Shown: positions 47,431 through 58,755 of the stretch, one piece after another
Position numbering within the stretch: the stretch's first letter is position 1
Layout: each line of letters starts with the position of its first letter
Origin: Camillea tinctor
Taxonomy: Eukaryota > Ascomycota > Sordariomycetes > Xylariales > Xylariaceae
DNA: 64,000 nt
NCBI GenBank assembly: GCA_022578605.1
Contig: MU394057.1
Location: 620,001-684,000, forward strand
Direction of reading: 5' to 3'
Made by a program: the position numbers and the translations under genes
Notes under the pieces: model-generated
The model's database searches: none
Told to the model about the DNA's origin: nothing
Seen by the model: only the letters and a program-made list of their open reading frames with translations

Positions 47431-49195
47431 CTTACCTAGAGAACCTGAACTATGTAGTAGGTGAGTTTCTTCTCTATCGTTTTCGTTTCGTTTTGTTTCG
47501 TGCTGTTTTCAATTGAACTGTGTCACATATATAATAGAGCTTTCTTTTCCTTTTTTCCCCCTTTCTTCTGTCATTTGCTTTGTTGTTGTTTTTTCTTTTT
47601 TTCTTATCTTTGAACTTTTGAAGTGGTGTTGATTATAAGGTTGTATGAGACTTGGTAAGTCGAATGATTCAATCATTGTCAATATCGTACGTACCCCTAT
47701 TTCTCGCTAAGCTTTTCACAACTAGTTAGTATACATCTCAGCTTCACCGTGTTTCGTCACATGAAAGAAATTAAAAAAAAGTCTCTTTAAGGGTCAATAT
47801 CCATTGCAATATTAAGTTTTTGATTGCTGGAAGGTGATAAACCTAACTAATATACAAAAATAAAAAAGGGGGAAAGTAGATTGAAACCACGCTGTCAAAG
47901 CCTGGTCCTAGGTTAGTGTAAACCTACGATGTTGATGTATGTACTTTATCAATAAAGGGTTGTGGATCTTCTAAGTTTTTTGCCTATCAAACGGAAACCC
48001 GCGGCGTCCGTGTGTATTTCGCTGAGTCGCAGTATTGGAGATTATGTGCATGATATATGCGACTATACCCTAGCCAGTATAGCGTTTCTAGCGTGCTAGG
48101 TTAGATGGATCCGGCAGCCAATTAGGATCATTTTTAATTTAGCTAGTAACCTAGTTTAGTATATTACACTTCTCAACAAGTGAGAAGCCGTGCCTCAAAA
48201 CTTGACAATCCCTTTCTTCCCACTGTGCTTTGCTGTGTTTTTGCTGTGCTATGATCTGTTTTGATGTTTTTTCTTTCTTTCTTCTTTCCCTTTTTGGGCT
48301 TCAATGTTGTACACTTACGACTACGTACATACCAGAGACCAAAGAAAACCCTTTAAAACCCCTGTCAAGTTTAGTCCCTGAACTTTACACTTACTCTTAC
48401 TACATATTTGATACAACTTACACTACTACGTTGTACATACCTGAACCCGAACCCTTACTTCGTAGTTAGTCTAACATTACATATACTACAACGGGTAGGT
48501 ATGTACTTACCTTAGTAGCTAAAGTACATTAATACTTACATACATCAATAATACCTAATACTAATAATAACAATAATAAAAATCTTCACCTTCTATAAAC
48601 GACCCTTACAACACAACCCCCCCCCTCGTATATCACAGTTTCTTTGCAGGAGGTGAGGGCTGCAAAAAATTTTCATATCCTGTCTTTTCCCCCAATAATA
48701 TAGATTGATCAATTCCCGTGGCGCGGTTTCAGCTCCAGAATCGTGGGAAAATCTGATGACAATCTGATAATCCTCTCCCCTCCCTCTCCCCTTCCCCCCT
48801 TTCCCCCATTCCCCGCAGGCTAATCATCTTTTCTCTCTCTCTATTGGGACCATCGTTACATAACATCTGCAGCCTTCGCTAGGATTATCCTATACTAGCC
48901 TTCACCGCCTTCGAAATGAGGAGACGGTCCTCCACTTGGGGCATCCGTTTATCATAGGGCCAGAACTTCTTTTGTTCTACTCCGTAATAAACCCCCCTCC
49001 CTCTTCTAGGTCTTGGTCTTGGTCCTAGCAATGTCAAGGTGTTATTCAACACACCTACAAAACCAAAAACCCCCCTCCCGAAAAAAATTCCCCCGTGGGC
49101 TTCCGGCAGCTGAAAGTCCGTCCGGATTGATCGCGTCCTTTATATTCTTTGTGGACACCTTCGGCCTCGATTCTTACGGGGATAAGAATTAGACA
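47431..49195. other. Intergenic, no gene seen
   Basis: T-rich, then pyrimidine-rich DNA (runs of C and T at 48775-48845) leading to the ceramide synthase start. Likely 3' UTR of the preceding gene and a long promoter. Confidence 0.55.
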
Positions 49196-50872
49196 ATGGC
49201 CGACACCAGTTTTAACACGACCTCCAACATCAAGTCCGCCGCCTTGCCTGTGCCAATGTCAATGCCAACAATGTCGCCGCACCCAGTACACAACAACTCC
49301 AACAATAGTACCCATACTAGTCGCAGAGCGGACAGGAAAAGCGACAATTCTCTAATTAAGCGATTAGCTAATCAGACTGGTATGTATGGGACCTGTTTCC
49401 TAGAGCCAATGGCTTGGGTTTCGCTATAGAGACCCACGATCGTGTGTTGCTTCTGCTTCAGGATTTATTCAAGTCCCCGCTAACACACATATGTCTTCTC
49501 TACACAGGCGTCTGGCTGAATCTGATTGCCGTGCCCTTCCTGCTGCACAATTTCCTGCCCCAGGCACGACCGTATACGTCCAAATTACTCACTTTATCCC
49601 GTTACAACCCCGACACTGGAAATTATGCTGTTGGCGATGGCGACTTCTACTTTGTGGCCTTCTGGGTCGTGCTCTTGACCGGTCTGCGTGCTGGCTGCAT
49701 GGAGTTTTTCCTCGCCCGCTTGGCTAAGACGTGGGGAATATCCAAGAAAAAGCAGGTCACCCGCTTCTGCGAGCAGGCATGGATGTTGATGTACTATAGC
49801 GTGTCTTGGCCTCTAGGCGTGGTATGTATTGTGCACAATCTCTCTCCCCTCAGCTTCAAAGTCGTGGAAGAAATCTTCCTAACTCTTGCTACTTCCAGTA
49901 CATATACTATAAATCGTCCCACTTCCTCAACCTGAAGGAACTATGGACCAATTGGCCCCAGAGAGAGCTCGATGGCTTGACGAAGGCCTACGTACTGGTG
50001 CAGTTGGCTTTCTGGCTGCACCAGGTTCTCGTTATCAACGTTGAAGCCCGTCGCAAGGACCACTGGCAGATGCTAACCCACCACCTTGTTACCATCCTCC
50101 TCATCGCTACCTCCTATGCCTACCACCTCACCCGAGTCGGTACCCTTATCATGATCACCATGGATGTTGTGGATCTGGTTTTCCCGGTGAGTTGCGATAC
50201 ATACATATATATATACTGGTACAAAAAGAAATGTACTAACAACTGAGATAGTTGGCCAAATGCCTTAAGTACCTAGGATTTAATAATGCCTGCGATATTC
50301 TTTTCGGCGTATTCGTTGTTACGTGGCTATTTTCGCGCCACGTGGTATATCCCATGATATGCTGGAGCGTCTGGTCCGATCTGCCACAGATAATAACACC
50401 TTCATGCTACAAGGGTGGCGTCGAAAATCTCGAGGGCCCATTTGAAGTCCCTGACGACTGGTCTCATCTACTTGAACCTTTCCGTGATACCAAGGGTATT
50501 TTGTGCTTCAACGATAACATTATGCTCAGCTTTTTGGCATTTCTGCTTGTCCTTCAGGGAATGATGGTTACTTGGTCGTTCTTCATTATCCGAGTCACCG
50601 TGCGCGTGTTGAAGGGCGAAAATGCAGATGATCCCAGAAGTGACGATGAGGAAGGCGGGGATGAAGAGAAGGAAATGGATATCGAGGAGCGTGGAGTTCC
50701 TCAAACAAAACCCATCGAGGAGGAAGTTGGTGTCGAAGAGCTCAATCTAAAAGAGTGGGAGCGCCGTAAAGGCAGCAAGAGAGGAGGGGGCTCGACTGCG
50801 GTTGGCTTACCTGGGCATAGCGATTGTAAGGAGATCCTGAACAGGATCGGGTGTGAAAAGAAGATCGACTGA
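49196..50872 (+). CDS. Ceramide synthase, Lag1 type (TLC domain), copy 1
   Basis: 468 aa ER membrane sphingosine N-acyltransferase in four exons (49196-49379, 49508-49821, 49899-50186, 50252-50872), all in frame. It joins a fatty acyl-CoA to a long-chain base. The N-terminus is Ser/Asn-rich and hydrophilic. The TLC domain spans about 60-385 with several hydrophobic helices. The Lag1 motif holds the catalytic His pair HH227-228 (HHLVTILLIATSYAYHLTRVG) and the D-x-x-D segment MDVVDLVF. Pro/Leu-Ala-Lys lies across the third intron, as in other Lag1 proteins. The C-terminal tail (about 395-468) is very acidic then basic. Two Lag1-type genes lie side by side here (next copy 1.4 kb downstream, same strand). 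They are dissimilar enough to be old paralogues, not a recent duplication. Confidence 0.94.
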
Positions 50873-52304
50873 GAAACTCTCCGGTTTTTAACAGAGCTAC
50901 ACCCTTGGAAGATTAGTTTCTACCATGTAGCGAAATGAAACAGCCATAGGAGAAGATATTATAAATATTTGTTAGACCACTTATAATAGCGCTGGCGCTC
51001 TCTAGACAGTGTCTCCTATATATGTGATTTTGCATTTCTGATAATGGGATAGGAAGGCCCACTAACTACATCAAGGGGTTTTACACGTTCACTATTACAA
51101 AAGAAAAAAAGTAATATATGCACAGCCCTTCTAGCTACTCTATATAATATTCCTTTTCTTGAAGATGAAAATTAGCAGTGAACCTTTGTTCTAGGTCTCA
51201 ATGGCGTGAACCAGAGGGAGGGGGAAACGTTAACCTAAAGCAAAATAATCTACTTACCTAGGTAGATATTATACCCTCTGAGCAAGTTAGAAACTCTATA
51301 AATAGATTTAGTGTCGGTACTACTTGAATCTCATTAGCAAAAAAAAATATTTCCGATTGGGGGATTGGCCAGAGGTAAAATGCGAACAGTCGTTCATGAG
51401 AATCTAGATCTTGAGGCAGATATGACGCAGGACTAGATACAGTTTTCACATGTGAGATTATGTTAATACACCGCATTGGGAATTTTAGTGCTTACTATTA
51501 TAGTCTCAAATCAACCACACTGCCGGGTAGAGCCCCTGCGTAACGGAGGCGTAGGACGGGGTATGCAGGACCCACGGCATCCGCGGATGCCAGATCGGGT
51601 ACCTTTATGCGCGGAAAGCCGACATAGAGCGCTCCTTTGAGTTGATATCTTTCAAGACTATAATATAATCTAAAGGGATTCGGGCCAAATAAACTCGGAC
51701 AGATACTTCAAAAACGCTTAGAGTCCCTTTTCGAACTACTTGGAATCTACCTCTCAGGGGCTGGCTTGTGTATAGAAGCAACTGATTATCCCGGTCCCTA
51801 GAATGGAGATGGCAGTTCCATTGTTCAATATCTCAAGGCGTGTGGCTTCTGGCCATAGAAGCAACCTGATATGTCTGAATGGCGGCATGGGTTCTCTCCA
51901 CTTGAGATGTGTTTAATTATATATGTACCCGTGCGGCTCAGCGCGGGAAGAAACAAGTCGGAGCTGTAGGGATATATATGTATATATAGGGGTAACTGTA
52001 TCTGGGGATGTTAAGTTATTCTGAACTCTTCAGCAGATAGCCTCCTTCGAAACTTTCAAGTACACCCCACCCATTCTTTCTATTAACTCCAAGTTCACCA
52101 CTCCTTGACACACCTCTAAGCCCTAAGAAACTTAATATTGAATCTCCCCCTTTTACAAAACAAATATATATATACCATCTATACACCCTTTCCAACCTTC
52201 CCACTTTTTACGGTCCCAAGTTCGGCATCAAACATTACTATGAAGTATTAATCCAATTATATATCAACTAACATACTACACTTATCACATCTATCTCCCA
52301 TACA
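50873..52304. other. Spacer between the two ceramide synthase genes
   Basis: No gene seen; short ORFs only. A CCTAGGTAGAT motif is at about 51258, and AT microsatellites (TATATATG) at about 51971-51988. Confidence 0.55.
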
Positions 52305-53569
52305 ATGTCTACACACAGGACTCCCTCATCTCTCGCCAGGTCAGAGGAACGACCACCCTTTCTTGCAGCGAAGGAACATCGATTACGAAATAGAAAATCG
52401 AGCACAGTGGATAATGGAGAGAAGAGTATCGCATATCGAAAAAAGCCTCGTTCTCTCTTTCGTCGCTTCAAACGCTTCTCTGCCAAACACACTTGGACGA
52501 TACCATTGATTCTTATTACCATCTTCCTCTCATTCTACTCGCTCGACCCGAGGGAAAACAACATAGCTTCACACTTCATATTCCTTTCTTACGGAGAGGA
52601 ATCCCTCGACACGCCCCAGCACTATGGTAAAGGCCCTTGGGATATCGCGTTCGTAGCATTCTACACAATCGTGCTGTCCTTCACGCGGGAGTTCATTATG
52701 CGAGAGCTTCTCGAGCCCTTAGCCGTCTGGGGCGGTATAAAGTCGAAGTCCAAACGCCTACGATTCATGGAGCAAGCGTACACGGCCGTGTACTTCCTGT
52801 TCATGGGCCCGATGGGGATCTACGTGATGCGGCGGACGCCGGTGTGGTACTTCAATACCCGAGGCATGTATGAGGACTACCCGCACCGGACCCACGAGGC
52901 ACTCGTCAAGTTCTACTACCTGTTTCAAGCGGCGTACTGGGCGCAGCAGGCGCTGGTTATGGCACTGGGTATGGAGAAGCCACGAAAGGACTTTAGGGAG
53001 CTGCTCGCTCATCACGTCGTCACGATCTCGCTCATTGCCTTCAGCTACAGATGTCACTTTACGTATATAGGTTTTGCTGTGTTCCTGACCCATGATATTA
53101 GCGATTTGTTTCTTGCGGTAAGTAGTGGCCAGAGTTAAACCCTCATCTCCTCCCCTTTCCTCCTTCCTCCTTAGAGCCTACTTCATGATATGTTACTAAC
53201 GTGGCAATGACACGACAGGCATCTAAGTCATTCCACTATCTCGACATCCCGCATGTTGGACCATGCTTTGGCATCACGACGGTCGTGTGGATATACTTAC
53301 GCCACTACCTTAATCTGCGGATTATTTTCTCGCTTTTCGGTGAATACCAGACTATCGGGCCTTACGAGCTAAACTGGGAAACAGAACAGTATAAGAGCCC
53401 GTTGTCAAATGCCATTACTTTCGTTTTATTGGCGGCTCTCCAGTCTCTAAACATATTTTGGCTGTGGTGCTTGCTGCGCAACATGTATCGGTACGTGGCC
53501 CACAATATCGTGAAAGATGATAGGTCGGAGCCGGAGTCGGAGGTCGAAGAGGAGAGTAAGAAGGAATAG
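52305..53569 (+). CDS. Ceramide synthase, Lag1/Lac1 type (TLC domain), copy 2
   Basis: 387 aa ER membrane N-acyltransferase in two exons (52305-53117, 53219-53569; the intron ends CGACAG). The N-terminus is basic and hydrophilic, with the first membrane helix at about 66-82. The TLC domain contains RFMEQAYTAVYFLFMGPMGIYVM, the His pair HH236-237 in HHVVTISLIAFSYRCHFTYIG, and the D-x-x-D segment THDISDLFLA followed by SKSFHYL after the intron. It ends with an acidic tail (SEPESEVEEESKKE) that is much shorter than in copy 1. Intron position at the end of the D-x-x-D helix is shared with copy 1, consistent with common ancestry. Together they probably represent the two ceramide synthase clades commonly kept in filamentous fungi, with different acyl or base preferences. 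Confidence 0.94.
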
Positions 53570-53814
53570 TTGAGTATGGCGTATGTGTGATGCACATTAA
53601 TGTTTAATCACCAGTATCAACCGTAATATATAATACCCCCCTTAGAGGTTTTGCAATCTCTTTGTAATTAAAGGCGCCAAATACAGTTGCCACCCTTTAT
53701 AAAGCAAATACCACTGAAGGTATAGAATACACCAAAAAAAAAAAAAACTCCTTCGAAGAGATTTATTGGCCTAATTCTTTTTACTGTCGATAATGGGTTG
53801 GGTTAGGACTAAAG

Positions 53815-54099
53815 ATGGGAGAGAAAGAGACTAGCTCCTATAAAATCTTGGTCCACGAGCCATCGCTCATGGTCTACCCCGGTGTCCCATTTCTCGTTGC
53901 TCCATTTATTTCTCCAACACGTTATCCTCTCGATGTCAACGCTCATGCCACGATGCCCAATGAAGCTCGGGTTATTGTCCACACTGGAGGTCTAGCCAGC
54001 CGATATTTAAATGAAATTGATTGGAGCGCTTGGAACCAAACAGGTTATCCTCACATCGAATTCGGCCAGCAGTCGGTCGTTCTCGTAAACGACCCCTAG
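53815..54099 (+). CDS. Short ORF, doubtful, upstream of GH42
   Basis: 94-codon frame starting MGEKETSSYKILVHEPSL with steady amino-acid composition and a soluble, Pro/His-containing sequence ending in VVLVNDP. There is no signal peptide and no recognised family. It ends about 280 bp before the GH42 start. It could be a small gene, the remnant of one, or chance. Confidence 0.25.
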   Translation: MGEKETSSYKILVHEPSLMVYPGVPFLVAPFISPTRYPLDVNAHATMPNEARVIVHTGGLASRYLNEIDWSAWNQTGYPHIEFGQQSVVLVNDP

Positions 54100-54201
54100 G
54101 CTTCGGCATCCCATACCGACCCGATGACTACCGACGATGAGGTTACGCATCTGGGGACCTGCTCCTTATACCCCGCAAGCCCCGCCAATAAATGACATAC
54201 C

Positions 54202-54231
54202 CCTTGTTCTCTCCACACATGGGGAACAAGG
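54202..54231. promoter_or_regulatory. Inverted repeat in the GH42 promoter
   Basis: CCTTGTTC and GAACAAGG form a perfect 8 bp inverted repeat separated by 14 bp, about 60-90 bp upstream of a TATATAAG. The position suits a dimeric regulator, though a chance repeat is not excluded. Confidence 0.3.
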
Positions 54232-54304
54232 TTAGGGTCATGAGATTTCGAACCATGAGATGCGGTAACAGTCGGAGAGAGCCCGGTGAGCTTTATATAA
54301 GGAA

Positions 54305-56587
54305 ATGGAGTTCCTGGACCAATTTCTCCAGGAGACATGGCTGAAGGTATCAGGGCTAGCAATGGTCAGCTTAGCCACCATGCGCAATCAACTCATGGGA
54401 ATGGGCTTAATAGCCCAGACGGTCTTGGGTACAGCAGCACATTATATCAGAGCTGTTGATGCAAAAGTGGACAGTTCAGATGCATTTTCACTTCCTCGGT
54501 GGCCTGATGGTCTCCATTTAGCCGTTGACTATTACCCATCCCAATGGCCAGAGTACATGTGGGAACCCGATATGGCTGCAATGAAGGCAGCAAACATATC
54601 CTACGTTCGAGTCAATGAGTTTGACTGGTCGATTCTAGAACCTCAAGAAGGACAATACAACTTCACTCTTCTCGACAAAACGCTAGAGCTTCTCGGAAAG
54701 TATGATCTTAAAGCTATAGTAGGCACACCCACGGCAGCGCCTCCGAACTGGCTTACACAAAAGTACGATATTGACTTTGTGGATCGCACCGGGACGAAAC
54801 TACTATTTGGTTCTCGAAGGCACTATAGCTTCTCTTCGTTTGATTACCGAACTCAGAGCCAGAAAATTACCCAGAAGCTGGCAGAGCGATATGGGAATCA
54901 TTCTGCCGTCGTAGCGTGGCAATTGGACAATGAATTCGGGTGTCACGACACTGTTCGAAGCTATGATCATAATGCTGCTGCTCGGTTTCGTTCATGGCTT
55001 GAGAAGAAGTACGGGTCCATTGAAAACATGAACAACGCCCAGGGCCGCGTGTTTTGGTCTTCTCAGTACGAAAGCTTCGACGCGGTCCAACCTCCCTACT
55101 TGGAGATCTATACCAACAATGAACTACATACACTCGACTGGTACACATTTAGCTCCGATATGGTTATTGAATTCGCTAAGGAACAGACCGATATCTTAAG
55201 ACAGTATTCGCCAACAAAAGCTATCACTACAAATTTCATGATGGGCTTTACCGATTTTGACCACCACAAGCTCGCTCGTGAAGTTGGCCTTGATTTTGCG
55301 ACGTTCGACGAATATCCCCTATCTGGTCCCAGGGCATTCTCGTGGCTCTCCGACGAAGAGCTGGCCGCTACTCTTCGTACCGGCCTACCGGACTATCAAG
55401 CCCTGCACCATGGCCTTTATCGCAGTATCGCCGGAGCGGCGAACAACAAAACATCAGGATCTTTCGGTGTTATGGAAATGGAGCCCGGGGTACTCAATTG
55501 GAACCAGTATCGCGTGTCCCCTTGGGAAGGAATGGTACAGCTGTGGACACACGAGACATTTGCCGAATATGGAGACATGGTCAATTATTTCCGATGGCGT
55601 CAAGTCCCATATGCACAAGAGCAAACACTTTCCGGTCTCCACCTGTCCGACAACACTGCAGACGAGGGGTTCTCTGAAATGCAGATAGTAGCGCAGGAGC
55701 ATCTCCCAACCCTCAAAGCATCAGTTAAGGGCGACCAACTACAAAGAGACGTCGGACTTGTTTTTGATTATACCTCGCAATGGGTCTGGTCTATCGAACC
55801 TTATAGCGGTTCTTGGGATGTGAAGCAAGCGGGGTACGATAATCCCACCGTTAGGTATCTCGATCTAGTATACATATTTTACTCTGCCCTTCGCCGGCTC
55901 GGCCTTTCTATCGATGTCATCTCACCAGATCAGCCTCTTGACGGCTACAAGATGGTAGTAGTACCTAGTCTTCCTATCATCCCCGAGGCTTTCAACGCTG
56001 CCTTGGCAGAATATTCAGGGCCAGTTGTTTTTGGTCCGCATACAGGATCCAAGACAGCTGATTTTGCAGTTGCACCTGGCTTGAACCCTTCTAGTGGTAG
56101 CCTTCGAGATCGCCTGCCCATGCGGGTTACGCGGGTTGAGACGCCACCTGATTATGCTCAGAGCGGTGTTTCCTACGAAGGAACAAACTACAACATCTCG
56201 GGTTGGGAGGAGTGGATTGTCTGCGACCGTCAGAACAAGACAAGCGATGCTACTATCACCTACACCTCTCCACATCGTCCTGGAAAGCCGGCTGCCTGTG
56301 AAAAGGATGGCCTGCATTACCTTGCATTCAAGCCTTCGACGGATTTGCTAGTGGCATACCTTGGCTCGGTTGCGGCAAATGTTAACATCACCGACCTTAC
56401 TGGAAAGCTAGCTAGCAAAGACAACGATCTTGGGCCTAGCTTGAGGCTTTCAAAAAGAGAAAATTTGCTTTGGGCATTCAATTACGGAGTTAATCCCGTT
56501 GCACCTCCAGACCTAGGAGACACTGATCTTGTAATTGGTGGAGCCGGTAATATTCCAGGAGCCGGAGTAGCTGTATGGAAGGTATAG
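54305..56587 (+). CDS. GH42 beta-galactosidase, intronless
   Basis: Glycoside hydrolase family 42 enzyme, 760 codons from the first Met, no introns. It removes terminal beta-galactosyl residues from oligosaccharides. The TIM barrel begins LHLAVDYYPSQWPE and contains the acid/base Glu210 in WQLDNEFGC. The likely nucleophile is Glu391 (VMEMEPGVLNW; Glu393 is the alternative). Trimerisation and C-terminal beta domains follow (VGLVFDYTSQWVW, VVVPSLPIIPEAF). A TATATAAG at 54293-54300 lies immediately before the Met at 54305, so transcription probably starts later. The true start may be Met26 at 54380, in the excellent context GCCACCATG, giving a signal-peptide-like MRNQLMGMGLIAQTVLGTAA and so a secreted protein of about 735 aa. 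GH42 is mainly bacterial and uncommon in fungi; bacterial origin is plausible but not shown. Confidence 0.92.
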   Translation: MEFLDQFLQETWLKVSGLAMVSLATMRNQLMGMGLIAQTVLGTAAHYIRAVDAKVDSSDAFSLPRWPDGLHLAVDYYPSQWPEYMWEPDMAAMKAANISYVRVNEFDWSILEPQEGQYNFTLLDKTLELLGKYDLKAIVGTPTAAPPNWLTQKYDIDFVDRTGTKLLFGSRRHYSFSSFDYRTQSQKITQKLAERYGNHSAVVAWQLDNEFGCHDTVRSYDHNAAARFRSWLEKKYGSIENMNNAQGRVFWSSQYESFDAVQPPYLEIYTNNELHTLDWYTFSSDMVIEFAKEQTDILRQYSPTKAITTNFMMGFTDFDHHKLAREVGLDFATFDEYPLSGPRAFSWLSDEELAATLRTGLPDYQALHHGLYRSIAGAANNKTSGSFGVMEMEPGVLNWNQYRVSPWEGMVQLWTHETFAEYGDMVNYFRWRQVPYAQEQTLSGLHLSDNTADEGFSEMQIVAQEHLPTLKASVKGDQLQRDVGLVFDYTSQWVWSIEPYSGSWDVKQAGYDNPTVRYLDLVYIFYSALRRLGLSIDVISPDQPLDGYKMVVVPSLPIIPEAFNAALAEYSGPVVFGPHTGSKTADFAVAPGLNPSSGSLRDRLPMRVTRVETPPDYAQSGVSYEGTNYNISGWEEWIVCDRQNKTSDATITYTSPHRPGKPAACEKDGLHYLAFKPSTDLLVAYLGSVAANVNITDLTGKLASKDNDLGPSLRLSKRENLLWAFNYGVNPVAPPDLGDTDLVIGGAGNIPGAGVAVWKV

Positions 56588-57912
56588 GACATAAATTTCA
56601 CAATAATACTAGTAAACTAATATAAGTCTACTCAATCTATATAATCTGTTTTGTTTTTAGTTTACTTTTATGGAAGCCCTCTCTTAAATTTGGGACAAAA
56701 CACTGGCATATCAAGTATCGTATTCTCATGTGCCAACAAGCCCAGCATAATACTCGAAGGACACATACCTCCATTGACAGAAGCCTTCATATACCCAGTG
56801 ATATGATATGCTACTTCGTATTATATTTGTAGCTTGGTACAATGTCTAGCCATTCAATACTATAGTTAAGTACGATCTAGATCTTCTCATTGGAGAATGC
56901 ATATCATCGGGCAGGATTGTCAACCCCGGCTTCATACAATCTTCAAGGAGACAAAGGCTATTATCGAATGTTAGGAAGTCTGAAGACTAATAAATCCCAC
57001 ATTTTCACAAGGTGACAACACATTATCACAACTCTTAGAAGCGTAGGCCATGCTTACATATGACTCTGAACAATGGAACAGGGAAGGAGATTGTCGAAAT
57101 GAATGGCTGCCATGTACTTGAATTACAGGTTGCTAGAGTTATTGTCATGTTAATGAAATGTTTGTCTAGTAATACAATGCTCGTAAGTCTATGTATTCTA
57201 TTGTTTCTCCTCTTCCTTCCTCCTTCCATGGCAACGGAATGGATCCATAATGATATGAACATTGTCTCTCCGCGTATTAAGCTATTTAACCTATCAAACA
57301 TTCTCGATTTTTTTGTCAATTGAATATCATTCAATGCCATCGGCGTCAAACCAGTTGGGAATAAAAACCAGGCTTCTTCCACTCAGACAACACAATACTT
57401 CCTACACCTACCAACCCATCCCAACATTCACTTCTCTTCTTTTACCCACCACACAACATTGAATCTTTCTTCCCCCATACTGCTACTTAAAGAATAATCC
57501 ACCATATTTTCCTACTGGATTATTTTCCCCAATTTGTCAATTCATCCGCACCTTCGTACACGGGTATTCTGCATAGTATTACTCCTGCACCTAGTCCCTC
57601 TGATCTCTGATCACCCTCAAGTCCCCAGGCACAGTTTCTTCCCTTTGGCTAGATAATACTCTTGTCTTGCCAAGAGGTTTCAAGGAACCCATTTTCTATT
57701 GGATAGCAAGTGACAGGTTGTCCAAGATAGTAAGTTCACTCACGCATTTGTGAAGCTTATTTTCTCTCTCCCCTTCCTCCCCTCCTAGGAAATAAAGAAA
57801 AAGCATCAAACACACCCAAAGCCCATTTCATTTTTTAACTACACCTCATTACTGTTAACAACAACTTCCCACATATCTGACTATATATCTAACAAAATGC
57901 TGGTCCAGCTCA
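56588..57912. other. Intergenic, no gene seen
   Basis: AT-rich, then C/T-rich leader of the regulator. An out-of-frame ATG at 57897 starts a small uORF (see next entry). Confidence 0.55.
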
Positions 57913-57965
57913 ATGGGCGGCCAATTCGCACCTGTGCCCACTCAGGGCTGCCAGTCATCGGGTGA
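57897..57965 (+). other. Upstream ORF overlapping the Zn2Cys6 start
   Basis: ATG at 57897 in good context (aacaaaATG) opens a 22-codon frame that ends TGA at 57965, overlapping the regulator's ATG (57913) in the +1 frame. Scanning ribosomes would meet it first, so it could reduce translation of the regulator. Confidence 0.5.
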
Positions 57966-58755
57966 CGGCGATCAGACTCCAGCTAAGAGGCAAAGAGGTA
58001 TTTCGAGATCCTCAAAGGCTTGCGATTTCTGCACTACCTACCATCGATCATGCGACAACAAATGGCCTGTATGCACCTTTTGCGTGGCCAGAGGCAACCC
58101 CTGCACGTACAATAAGCCTACCCGCAAGCGCGGCCCCAAGTCTCCGAACCTGGACAAAATCGCAGAGCGATTCATAGCACTCGCTTCTCGTAACCCACAC
58201 CTAACACGATCTCTCATCAATGAGGTTCTCAACGGTAGAGATTCCCTAACTGGCCGACGCAACATTGATATTATTCAAGACCCAGCCGAGAAGACGAACT
58301 TGCTTGCATCGTTCGATGAATCTCGGGTTGCCAACTTTCTTAACGACTACCAGGCGGGTAAGTACACTCAGCCACAAACCGAGCTTCCCTATGGACCGCT
58401 AGGCCATCGTATCGAAGCATATAGCTCCCCGTCCATCTTGAAATCGGCGCAGAGCTCTGGAGGCAACAATACTCCCACTCATGGGCCTTTCCCAGCATCA
58501 ATTGATGGTACTACCCCTCCTCCTCGTCAGGTCATTGCACCTGGCGTGCTGCAATCTGGCCCTGCTGCCAGATACTCTCTCCCAGAATCGCCAAACAGCT
58601 ACAACCCACCTGGATATCAGCACAATGTGCCAGTACCCCAACAGCATAACGCGGAACCACAGAAGCAGCAGGAGCAGCAACATCTGCCATCGCCCCAGGC
58701 CAAAGAGGAACCTGATGATATGAATTGGGCACTTGATATCCCTGATGATGAATAG
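57913..58755 (+). CDS. Short Zn2Cys6 transcription factor
   Basis: 280 aa, single exon. A basic Arg/Lys-rich flank (KRQRGISRSSKA) precedes a fungal zinc cluster of the form C-x2-C-x6-C-x6-C-x2-C-x6-C at about 37-64 (CDFCTTYHRSCDNKWPVCTF...CVARGNPC), followed by a basic linker (KPTRKRGPK). The middle has an amphipathic helical part (DKIAERFIALASRN, LINEVLNGRDSL). The remainder is Pro/Ser/Gln-rich and ends in an acidic tail (EEPDDMNWALDIPDDE) that could activate transcription. No fungal-specific middle homology domain is seen, so it is shorter than most of its class. It lies downstream of the GH42 gene and upstream of the A-T-R gene, which is convergent with it. Which genes it controls is unknown. 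Confidence 0.85.
   Translation: MGGQFAPVPTQGCQSSGDGDQTPAKRQRGISRSSKACDFCTTYHRSCDNKWPVCTFCVARGNPCTYNKPTRKRGPKSPNLDKIAERFIALASRNPHLTRSLINEVLNGRDSLTGRRNIDIIQDPAEKTNLLASFDESRVANFLNDYQAGKYTQPQTELPYGPLGHRIEAYSSPSILKSAQSSGGNNTPTHGPFPASIDGTTPPPRQVIAPGVLQSGPAARYSLPESPNSYNPPGYQHNVPVPQQHNAEPQKQQEQQHLPSPQAKEEPDDMNWALDIPDDE

Noticed and set aside
24052..53569. One single fumonisin-like cluster joining PKS and ceramide synthases
   Set aside because: Twinfilin, the succinate/fumarate carrier and sconB lie between, and no aminotransferase or P450 was found; kept only as a weak hypothesis.
54240..54262. tRNA-like GGTTCGAAATC on the minus strand
   Set aside because: No A box or cloverleaf partners; a chance match in the GH42 promoter.
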